64,000 bases of DNA, from positions 1,364,001 to 1,428,000 of the forward strand of contig OY760195.1 of NCBI GenBank assembly GCA_963663375.1, read 5' to 3'. The position numbers and the translations under genes are program-made. The notes under the pieces are model-generated. The model saw nothing but the letters and a program-made list of their open reading frames with translations, was not told the origin of the DNA and searched no databases. Positions 57,504-64,000 of the stretch are shown in pieces. Position 1 is the stretch's first letter; the number at the start of each line of letters is the position of its first letter. Source of the DNA: JAYREN01 sp963663375 (GTDB taxonomy: Bacteria; Acidobacteriota; Holophagae; Holophagales; Holophagaceae).

Positions 57504-59555
57504 CTAGAAGGCGAGTACGCTTCTCGCGGCGGCAATGACCTTCTCGGTATTGGGCAGCACCGCCCGCTCCAGGATGCGGTTGAAGCCCACCGGGGTGAAG
57601 GTGGAGCCGACCCGCTCCACGGGGGCGTCCAGCCAGGCGAAGCATTCCTTGGACACCTGCGCCGCCAGTTCGCCACCGAAGCCGCCGAAGACCTTGTCCT
57701 CGTGGGCCACGAGCACGCGATGGGTCTTCTTCACGGACTTGAAGATGGTTTCGGTATCCAGGGGCAGCAGGCTGCGCAGATCGATGACCTCCACCTCGAT
57801 GCCGTCATTGCCCAGTTTGGCGGCGGCTTCCAGGGCGAAGTGGACGGGTGTGCCGTAGGCCAGGATCGTGAGATCCGTGCCCTTGCGCCGCACCCGGGCC
57901 TTGCCGAAGGTTACGGCAAAATCCTCGGGCACGTGGGCCTTGGCCATCACCGAGTTGTAGAGGAACTTGGGCTCCAGGTACAGCGTGGTCCCCCGCGACC
58001 GCATGGCCGTGCGCAGCAGGCCTGCGGCATCGTCGGCGAAGGCGGGCACAACGACCCGCAGACCCGGCAGTGTGGTGAGCCAGCCTTCCACATTCTGGCT
58101 GTGGTAGAGACCGCCGCCAATGTAGCCACCGCTGGCGAGGCGAATGGTGAGATTGGGGCTGAACTGGCCGTTGGTGCGCCAGTACTCGTGGCTGCACTCC
58201 ACGATCTGCTCCGCGGCGGGCCAGATGTAGTCCGCAAATTCCGCACCCTCCACCACTACGCGGATCTTGTCGTTGAAGCGGGAGAAGCCGTTGGCAGTGC
58301 CCACAATGAAGTCTTCGGCGATGGGTGCGTTGAAGACCCGCGCCTTGCCGAACTCCTGCTGCATGCCCTTGGACACGTTGAAGATGCCGCCCTTCTCCTT
58401 GTTGGCCATGTCCTGGCCCCAGATGAAGGTATCGGGGTTGGCGCGGAACTCCTCCTTGAGGGTCTGGTTCAGGGCGTGAAGCAGGGTGACGACCTCGCCC
58501 TCCTCGTGGTGGACGCCCTCGGGGAACTTCTCGCTGACCCAGGCCTCGGGCAACACGTAATCGAAGATCGTGGCGGGATCGGGATCGGGGCTGGTGATGG
58601 CCTGCTCGGAGGCCTCGTTGTAGCGGGCCAGGTTCTCGGCCTCGAGGGCCTTCAGCTCAGCCTCGGAAATGCCGTGTTCCAGGCAGTAGTCCCGGAAGCG
58701 GGGCAACGGGTCCTGGGCGCGGGCGGCGGCGAGCTCCGCCTCGTCCCGGTACCAATCGTGACGGTCGGAATTGGAATGGGACCCGATGCGCACGCAGGTG
58801 GCGTAGACCATGGCGGGACCCGCGCCACTGCGGGCGTAGGCAATGCCCTGGCCCACGGCGCGCAGGCTGTCCATCACGTCCAGGCCATCGCATTTGATGA
58901 TCCGCAAATTGGGCAAGCCGGCAAAGTTGTCGCAGAGATGCTCGTTGGCGGCCTGGTCACGCTTGGGCACGGAGATGCCGTAGCCGTTGTCCTGCACCAC
59001 GAAGACCAGCGGCAGTTTTTCCTTGTCGGCGCCAACGATGGCTTCGTAGCAGTAGCCTTCCGACAGGCTGGATTCGCCCTGGCTGCTAAAGACGACCGCC
59101 TCCTTCTGGTAGTACTTCACCGCCCGGGCCAGGCCCGCCGCGTGCTGCACGTGGTTGCCCGTGAGGCTCGACACGTTCTGGATGCCAATCTCGGGCTTGG
59201 CGAAGTGGTTGGACATGTGGCGACCGCCGCCTGCCACGTCATCCCGCTTGGAGATGCCGTTGAGGATGATCTCCAGGGGCGTGAGCCCCGCCGCCAGGCA
59301 GGTGAGCATGTCGCGGTAGTAGGGGAACAGATAGTCCGTCCCACCGCGAAAGCTGAGCCCCAGGGCGAGCTGGATGCCGTCATGGCCCGCGCAGGGGGCG
59401 TGATAGGACCAGCCAATGGCCTGCTTCAGGTAGTTGGGCGCCTTGTCATCCAGGACTCGGCCCAGGTGCATAAGGCCGTACCAGCGCTTGAGTTCATTGC
59501 GGTCGGGATTCACGGCTGCGGCAGGCGCAGCCTTCTCGAGAGTTGGGGTTTCCAA
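57504..59555 (-). CDS. branched-chain 2-oxoacid dehydrogenase E1, alpha and beta fused
   Basis: Thiamine-diphosphate enzyme that oxidatively decarboxylates the 2-oxoacids of Val, Leu and Ile. The 683-residue chain joins E1-alpha (residues 1 to about 340; GRHMSNHFAKPEIGIQ, SSQGESSLSEGYCYEAIVGA, VFVVQDNGYG) to E1-beta (about 350-683; FIWGQDMANKEKGGIFNVSK, EGAEFADYIWPAAEQI, VLVAHEDKVFGGFGGELAAQ). TTG 59555 behind GGAGG is the best start; a longer frame overlaps the next gene antisense to its codons. E2 and E3 are not in the window. A pyruvate-type substrate cannot be excluded. Confidence 0.87.
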   Translation of the reverse strand: METPTLEKAAPAAAVNPDRNELKRWYGLMHLGRVLDDKAPNYLKQAIGWSYHAPCAGHDGIQLALGLSFRGGTDYLFPYYRDMLTCLAAGLTPLEIILNGISKRDDVAGGGRHMSNHFAKPEIGIQNVSSLTGNHVQHAAGLARAVKYYQKEAVVFSSQGESSLSEGYCYEAIVGADKEKLPLVFVVQDNGYGISVPKRDQAANEHLCDNFAGLPNLRIIKCDGLDVMDSLRAVGQGIAYARSGAGPAMVYATCVRIGSHSNSDRHDWYRDEAELAAARAQDPLPRFRDYCLEHGISEAELKALEAENLARYNEASEQAITSPDPDPATIFDYVLPEAWVSEKFPEGVHHEEGEVVTLLHALNQTLKEEFRANPDTFIWGQDMANKEKGGIFNVSKGMQQEFGKARVFNAPIAEDFIVGTANGFSRFNDKIRVVVEGAEFADYIWPAAEQIVECSHEYWRTNGQFSPNLTIRLASGGYIGGGLYHSQNVEGWLTTLPGLRVVVPAFADDAAGLLRTAMRSRGTTLYLEPKFLYNSVMAKAHVPEDFAVTFGKARVRRKGTDLTILAYGTPVHFALEAAAKLGNDGIEVEVIDLRSLLPLDTETIFKSVKKTHRVLVAHEDKVFGGFGGELAAQVSKECFAWLDAPVERVGSTFTPVGFNRILERAVLPNTEKVIAAARSVLAF

Positions 59556-59598
59556 ATCTAACCTCCACACTTCTGATGCACCAAGGGGGGGCAGGCGT

Positions 59599-60681
59599 TC
59601 ACCACGGATTGGTGGTGTCGGCCAAATCCTCTGGGCGCAGCAGCAACAAATCCCAGACCACCTCGGCCCCCTGCGGGGTCGCCAGTTCCTGGCTGCGCCG
59701 GTAGCCCAGCACCGCCCGCTGCATCGCGTTGCGCAGCACCAGATCGTTGCGATCGGCCTTGTGCAGAGGGTTCCAGAGCGTCGCCCCCATGGGCACCGCC
59801 CCCAGCCTCGCCCGCATTCGGTCCAGCAGGATCTGCGCACCGTCCTGAACGGTGCGTGGCAGCAGCAGCAGGAATTCCTCCCGGCCCAGGTCCACCAGCA
59901 GATCCTCGCCCCGCAGGGCGTCCGAGATCTCCTTGAGCACCCGCCCCGTCTCACGGGTGAGGGGCATGCGCCATCGCGCCACGGCCATGGACTCGCCCCG
60001 GCGGCGGGCCAGGAAGAGGTTGGCCTTGAGCCAGATGTCCAGATAGTGCGGGTTGGGCAGTCGCGATCCCGGGGCCTCTAGGGCACTGTCCTCCACCACC
60101 GCCGTGGTCAGGTCCAGCGCATCCCGGGTCACATGCAGATCATGCTTGAGCTGCTCCACTTCGAGCGTCTTGCCGAAGAGATTCGCCAGGGCCTTCACCA
60201 TGGCGACTTCGGCCCGAGTGAAGGCCTTGGGGCGTCGGCTCGTCACCGACAGCACCCCCATGATGCGCCCCGACTGGTTCAGGGAGGCGCCGAGGTAGGC
60301 CTTCACACCGATCTGAAGATTCGCGTGGTGCTCCTTCCAGACCGGGTCCGTACCCGCATCCCGAATCATCAGCATCCGATTGGGATTCTCCAGCACATGA
60401 GGGCAAAAGCTCAGCGCGGGTTCGTGGATGGCCAGGTCCGGCTGGATATCCTCGGCCGTCGCCCACCAGAAGGCCTCCCATCCCAGGTCCGTGAGGCGGC
60501 TCATCACAGCATGATCCACCCCCAACCGTTGCACCAGCAGCGCCAGCCCGTGATCAAAGAGCTGGGTCGGATCCGGGAAGGCCCGATCGACCAACTCTCC
60601 CAGGGCGTGGAGATGGTCTCCGGCCGAACCCCCCTTCGAGGAAGCGCGCTTTCGCTTGGATGGAGGTCTTGTACCAGTCAT
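59599..60681 (-). CDS. GAF-domain protein with degenerate GGDEF domain
   Basis: A 360-residue cytoplasmic protein. A basic N-terminus (PPSKRKRASSKGG) precedes a GAF domain (about 30-185; MSRLTDLGWEAFWWATAEDI, GRIMGVLSVTSRRPKAFTRAE). The rear part (about 205-350) has the outline of a diguanylate cyclase (RLPNPHYLDIWL, DLGREEFLLLLPRT), but the signature is GREEF instead of GGDEF, so cyclase activity is unlikely. It may sense a ligand and signal through protein contact. A few bases separate it from the fused E1 gene downstream, so co-transcription is possible. Confidence 0.75.
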   Translation of the reverse strand: MTGTRPPSKRKRASSKGGSAGDHLHALGELVDRAFPDPTQLFDHGLALLVQRLGVDHAVMSRLTDLGWEAFWWATAEDIQPDLAIHEPALSFCPHVLENPNRMLMIRDAGTDPVWKEHHANLQIGVKAYLGASLNQSGRIMGVLSVTSRRPKAFTRAEVAMVKALANLFGKTLEVEQLKHDLHVTRDALDLTTAVVEDSALEAPGSRLPNPHYLDIWLKANLFLARRRGESMAVARWRMPLTRETGRVLKEISDALRGEDLLVDLGREEFLLLLPRTVQDGAQILLDRMRARLGAVPMGATLWNPLHKADRNDLVLRNAMQRAVLGYRRSQELATPQGAEVVWDLLLLRPEDLADTTNPW

Positions 60682-60723
60682 GACTGAACTCGGGGCGCAG
60701 GGAAAGCATACGCCCCTTGCTGG

Positions 60724-60768
60724 TCAATAGCTGATCACCCGAATGGCAGGATCCACTTCACTCTCTTG
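60724..60768 (-). pseudogene. remnant 3' end of a second Nfu-type gene
   Basis: Fourteen codons and a stop read QESEVDPAIRVISY. The intact Nfu gene ends QSEVDPGIRVISY 107 bp upstream on the same strand. AGC/AGT, ATC/ATT, CGC/CGG and AGT/AGC changes are synonymous; only Gly to Ala alters the peptide. The tail therefore diverged as part of a working gene before it was cut off. The 62 bp between include a hairpin (TTGGTAATCGCC with GGCGATTCCAA). Confidence 0.65.
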
Positions 60769-60830
60769 GAATCGCCCTTGGCGATTACCAAGACTTCTGG
60801 GTCGCGATCCCTGCAATGCCATTCAGGTTC

Positions 60831-61373
60831 TCAATAACTGATCACGCGGATACCAGGATCCACTTCGCTCTGCAGCAACCCCTCGATGTAGCTGAGGGTG
60901 CCCCCCTGGGCACTGGGACAGGAACCGCAGGCGCCGTGGTAGCTGATCTGCAGCGTAGTGCCATCGAAGTCGAGGACCTCCACGCCACCACCATCCCCCG
61001 CCAGACCGGGACGCACCCGCTCATCCAGCACGGCATTGATGCGCACCAGCTTCTCGTCGGCACTGCTGCCCGAGGGCAGGCCGGGCACCTCTCCCGTCTG
61101 TTCCTCGGTGTCCTGGGTCTCGACGACCTCACACACCGCATCGATGAGATCACTCCACTCGGCGGCAGGCTCCTTGTTCACCGTCACGAAGCGATCCATG
61201 TAGAAGACCGAAGTGACGTGCCCCAGGGCAAAGAGCGCGGAACCCAGAGGATCGCCCACCGCGGCCCCGAAATCCCGGAAGGAGCGCACTCCGGACTTGA
61301 GGATGGGCCGCTGAAGGATGAACTTCAGCGCATCGGGATTGGGCGTGGGCTCAATATTGATGACCTTGGGCAT
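60831..61373 (-). CDS. Nfu/NifU-type iron-sulfur carrier
   Basis: Carries and delivers Fe-S clusters to target enzymes. The 180-residue protein has an Nfu_N domain (about 1-85; INIEPTPNPDALKFIL, FRDFGAAVGDPLGSALFAL) and a C-terminal NifU domain (about 105-180; VRPGLAGDGGGVEVLDFDG). Cluster cysteines C149 and C152 are in GACGSCPSA. This is the two-domain architecture of Nfu proteins. A 3'-terminal fragment of a sister gene follows it. Confidence 0.93.
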   Translation of the reverse strand: MPKVINIEPTPNPDALKFILQRPILKSGVRSFRDFGAAVGDPLGSALFALGHVTSVFYMDRFVTVNKEPAAEWSDLIDAVCEVVETQDTEEQTGEVPGLPSGSSADEKLVRINAVLDERVRPGLAGDGGGVEVLDFDGTTLQISYHGACGSCPSAQGGTLSYIEGLLQSEVDPGIRVISY

Positions 61374-61568
61374 CGGGAAACCTCGAACGATTATAGTCTA
61401 CCTTTTTTGTCAGGTTTGACCACTCCGAATGCCCCCATACTGGAAAAACCACAACGAGGGCTCCAGGCTCCCAGCCCAGCAGCAAGGATACGGCCTGGGC
61501 TTCATATGGGCCGTACTGCCCGTGAGAAACCAACAGCTCTGACCGTCCAGGTACCTCCGAGTCTCGCC

Positions 61569-62693
61569 ATGATTCCCTTCCCGCCCTCACCCCGCGCGCT
61601 AATTCGAATTTCCGTGATCGGAATGGGCACCTTCCTCGCCGCCCAGGAACCCACCTCCGCATCGCCTTTCCAGGCCCTTGAAGAACTGGCCACCAAGGCC
61701 TGCCAGCCCGCGCCAGGCAAAGGCGTTCCACCCCAGGCCCGCGCCCAGCTAGAGCGTTTCCACGCCCAACTGGGGCCCTGGGTCCTGGCGAGGCTCGTCT
61801 CCATCCCGGACGGGACCACGGCAGAGATCGCCCAGGGGTTGGCCCGGGAGCTCGAGCAGGGCACCGGCCAAACCGATCCCCAGGAGAGTTTCTGGCATCC
61901 CCTCCGATTCCAGGTGGAAGCTCCCGAGGCCCATCCCGAGTTGATTGCCGTGACGGCGCGCTTTGGCATCGACGCCACCCTGCTGCTCTTCCGGCGCGGC
62001 GAAGGAGGCTGGAAACTCCTCTGGCGGGATCGCGCTCCCGCCTACGAGGACATCGACGGGGCGCTGGGCAGCTACACCACGGCGATGACCCCCAAGGGCA
62101 CCGACGGCGCCTTCTTCCTCGGCGCGGCCCACGTCACGCCCTGGTATCAGTCGAACTGGCAACAGGCCAAACTGCGGGTGTTCCGGGTGGGGCCGGATGG
62201 GCGGGTGCGCAAACTCGGGCGGCGGAATGAAACCATTTTCCTGGGGGTCGATAACCCCATGGCCCTCACGGCGCCCGACGCGCACCATCTCGCCTTCCGC
62301 CTGAACTCCGGCTCCAATGATCCCGTGCGCCACCACTTCTCGCGGATCATTCATCTTCGAATCGACCCCAAGGCGATCACGCGCGTGCCGCCCTACGCCG
62401 ACACGCCTCTGGACCTCGTGGACGAATGGCTGAGCCTGCCTTGGGCCGAAGCCTCGATGCTGGTAGAGCCCTCCGCCCGTGCAAGACTGAAGCTCACCCA
62501 TGCCCACCTCAGCGACCATGAGCAGAATCTCCTGACTTTCGAGGATGAGATGAGGGAAGACAAGGCCTCTGGGATCTGGGAGATCCGCGCGGAGCTGGAG
62601 CGCGACGAACAATTCGAAACCATCGCCTTCCGGGTGGGCAAGACCCAGGAGGGCCTCAGCCTCCTGAGCATCCAGCGGACCCCACACCCCTGA
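61569..62693 (+). CDS. hypothetical secreted protein
   Basis: A 374-residue protein with a short hydrophobic start that resembles a signal peptide (IRISVIGMGTFLAAQE). The rest alternates helical (ALEELATKACQP, IAQGLARELEQG) and beta-rich segments (TLLLFRRGEGGWKLLWRD, GAFFLGAAHVTPWYQSNW, KLRVFRVGPDGRVRKL) that recall a propeller-like fold. No family is recognised. It is followed closely by the inositol-monophosphatase gene (27 bp), with which it may be co-transcribed. Confidence 0.6.
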   Translation: MIPFPPSPRALIRISVIGMGTFLAAQEPTSASPFQALEELATKACQPAPGKGVPPQARAQLERFHAQLGPWVLARLVSIPDGTTAEIAQGLARELEQGTGQTDPQESFWHPLRFQVEAPEAHPELIAVTARFGIDATLLLFRRGEGGWKLLWRDRAPAYEDIDGALGSYTTAMTPKGTDGAFFLGAAHVTPWYQSNWQQAKLRVFRVGPDGRVRKLGRRNETIFLGVDNPMALTAPDAHHLAFRLNSGSNDPVRHHFSRIIHLRIDPKAITRVPPYADTPLDLVDEWLSLPWAEASMLVEPSARARLKLTHAHLSDHEQNLLTFEDEMREDKASGIWEIRAELERDEQFETIAFRVGKTQEGLSLLSIQRTPHP

Positions 62694-62720
62694 AACACAT
62701 CCTTGATCGGGAGCTACCGA

Positions 62721-63500
62721 ATGTTTGAAGCCCAGCGAGAAGCCTGCATCGCCGCAGCCCAGGCCGGGGGCCGAGTACTGCTGCCCTACTTCAGGAAACT
62801 CGAGCCCGGCGCGATCACCGAGAAATCGAAAAACGACTATGTGAGCGATGCGGACAGGGCCTCGGAGGCCGCCATCCGCGCCGAGCTGGATCGACGTTTT
62901 CCCCAGTATTCCTTTCTCGGCGAAGAGACCGGCTCCTTTGGCGAGAACAGCCGCCTGTGGATCGTAGACCCCCTGGATGGCACCTTGAACTTCGTGCAGG
63001 GTTTCCCCCACTGGTGCGTGTCCGTGGCCCTCTGGGACGCCGACGGCCCCGTGATGGGGTGCGTGTGGGATCCGTTGCGGGAGGATCTCTTCGTGGCCAC
63101 CCGGGGGGAAGGCGCCACCTGGAATGGACAGCCCATGTCCATCTCCGCCCAGACTGGGCTCGACGGGGCCTTCCTGGCCACGGGCTTCGCCTACCAGCTG
63201 GGGGAGCGGTTCCGCTTGTACAGCCGCGCGCTGGAAGCGACCTTCTACCGCGCCAAGGGCATCCGCCGGGCGGGCAGCGCCGCCCTGGATCTCGCCCATG
63301 TGGCCGCAGGCATCTACGACGGGTTCTTTGAGATGGGTCTCCAGAAGTGGGACATGGCCGCGGGCGTTCTCCTGGTGCAGGAGGCCGGTGGGCTCATCTC
63401 CGACTGGCAGGGCGGACAGGACTGGTTCGCCAACGGCAATGTCATTGCGGGCAACCTGTGGGTGCAGCAGGAGCTCGTGGACGTGTGCCGACCGACTTGA
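62721..63500 (+). CDS. inositol-monophosphatase-family phosphatase
   Basis: Mg-dependent sugar or inositol phosphatase of 259 residues. The metal motifs are complete: E68/E69 in LGEET, D83 and D86 in WIVDPLDGTLNF, and the later WDMAAGVLLVQEAGG. This is the SuhB/CysQ-type pattern, and the exact substrate cannot be told. ATG 62721 with GGGAG upstream is preferred to an in-frame TTG at 62703. It runs convergently into the CoA-binding gene, with no gap. Confidence 0.93.
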   Translation: MFEAQREACIAAAQAGGRVLLPYFRKLEPGAITEKSKNDYVSDADRASEAAIRAELDRRFPQYSFLGEETGSFGENSRLWIVDPLDGTLNFVQGFPHWCVSVALWDADGPVMGCVWDPLREDLFVATRGEGATWNGQPMSISAQTGLDGAFLATGFAYQLGERFRLYSRALEATFYRAKGIRRAGSAALDLAHVAAGIYDGFFEMGLQKWDMAAGVLLVQEAGGLISDWQGGQDWFANGNVIAGNLWVQQELVDVCRPT

Positions 63501-63947
63501 CTAGGGCAGTTTGCCGAGAACGCCCCAGAGCCACCGGTGAAGGGCGTGGACGCCTGTGGGCGAGGTGAACATCAGGAGGCATTCCCCATGCACGAGCGTG
63601 ATCCCTTTCTCCTCGCACAGCCGGATGGCCTCAGAAGAGGCTGAACCCTGCTGCATCCAGATGCGCCGAATCCCGGCCTCGGCCGCCTCCGCCACCAATC
63701 CTTTGGTCTTTTCCGGCGCGACTACCAGCACCAATCCACCCACGGATCTCGGCAGCGCGCCGATGCTTGAAACGCAGGGCACCCCCGCAATCGCGTCCAC
63801 CGCGGGATGGACCAGCAGGACTTCGTAACCTCTGGCGGTCAGCGTATTGAGCAGGGTATTGCCGAACTTCCGCCCGCTGCGCGAGGCACCCACCAGGGCC
63901 AGCGTCTTCTCGGCGAGAAAGGCTTCCACAGCATGTCGTTGGGTCAT
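63501..63947 (-). CDS. CoA-binding protein (YccU type)
   Basis: A 148-residue Rossmann-fold protein. It starts with the nucleotide loop (LALVGASRSGRKFGNTLLN) and contains YEVLLVHPAVDAIAGVPCVSSI, LVLVVAPEKTKGLVAEAAEAG and RRIWMQQGSASSEAIRLCEE, all typical of the CoA_binding_2 family. Its job in the cell is unclear. ATG 63947 is preferred over a TTG six codons upstream. No gene follows before the end of the window. Confidence 0.9.
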   Translation of the reverse strand: MTQRHAVEAFLAEKTLALVGASRSGRKFGNTLLNTLTARGYEVLLVHPAVDAIAGVPCVSSIGALPRSVGGLVLVVAPEKTKGLVAEAAEAGIRRIWMQQGSASSEAIRLCEEKGITLVHGECLLMFTSPTGVHALHRWLWGVLGKLP

Positions 63948-64000
63948 GGGTTCACCCTGTTCCAATTGAATCTACTGGATTCAAAGCGATCCACCCCATC

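Overview
The window is GC-rich, densely coded Gram-negative DNA. It carries TonB-dependent receptors, RND and MacA-type export parts, lipoproteins and many proteins with signal peptides. Five clustered S46 dipeptidyl-peptidases, a fused branched-chain E1 dehydrogenase, a bacteriohemerythrin and the general gene style suggest an Acidobacteriota of the Holophaga/Geothrix kind. That assignment is inference from gene families; no rRNA is present.

Layout. 1-9.6 kb: the 3' part of bioB, a glutamine synthetase, a coupled operon (PIG-L deacetylase, 40-residue membrane protein, sodium:solute symporter, DinB protein), an EamA exporter and an NlpC/P60-like protein. 9.7-20 kb: valS, a TonB receptor, a bacteriohemerythrin, a zinc metallopeptidase, a cysteine-rich zinc protein, a membrane protein and a PLP decarboxylase. 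20-35 kb: a carbonic anhydrase, a MacA/permease/permease export set without an ATPase, then a metal-handling block (TonB receptor, ZIP transporter, ferritin, His-rich small protein, CzcCBA-like RND system). 35-46.4 kb: an outer-membrane protein and five consecutive S46 peptidase genes. 46.5-51.4 kb: tRNA-Lys and tRNA-Glu, then a 4.7-kb island bounded by a 44-bp repeat of the tRNA-Glu 3' end. 51.4-64 kb: two SRPBCC proteins, a hybrid histidine kinase, a beta-helix lipoprotein with Ig repeats, a fused branched-chain 2-oxoacid dehydrogenase E1, a GAF protein, an Nfu-type Fe-S protein, a hypothetical secreted protein, an inositol-monophosphatase-family enzyme and a CoA-binding protein.

How the parts fit. 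The S46 array and the metallopeptidase point to peptide use in the periplasm. The branched-chain dehydrogenase would burn the released Val, Leu and Ile, and glutamine synthetase would handle the ammonium. The 25-35 kb block covers metal uptake, storage and export.

Most unusual points: (1) five tandem S46 paralogues, the last with a changed S1-pocket position; (2) three in-frame 81-bp palindrome-bearing repeats inside an RND permease gene; (3) an integrase-less tRNA-Glu island whose regulators are intact while the neighbouring effector genes are truncated and fused; (4) two short second copies of gene 3' ends with mostly synonymous differences; (5) a tiny membrane protein coupled by GTGA overlaps between a PIG-L enzyme and its symporter.
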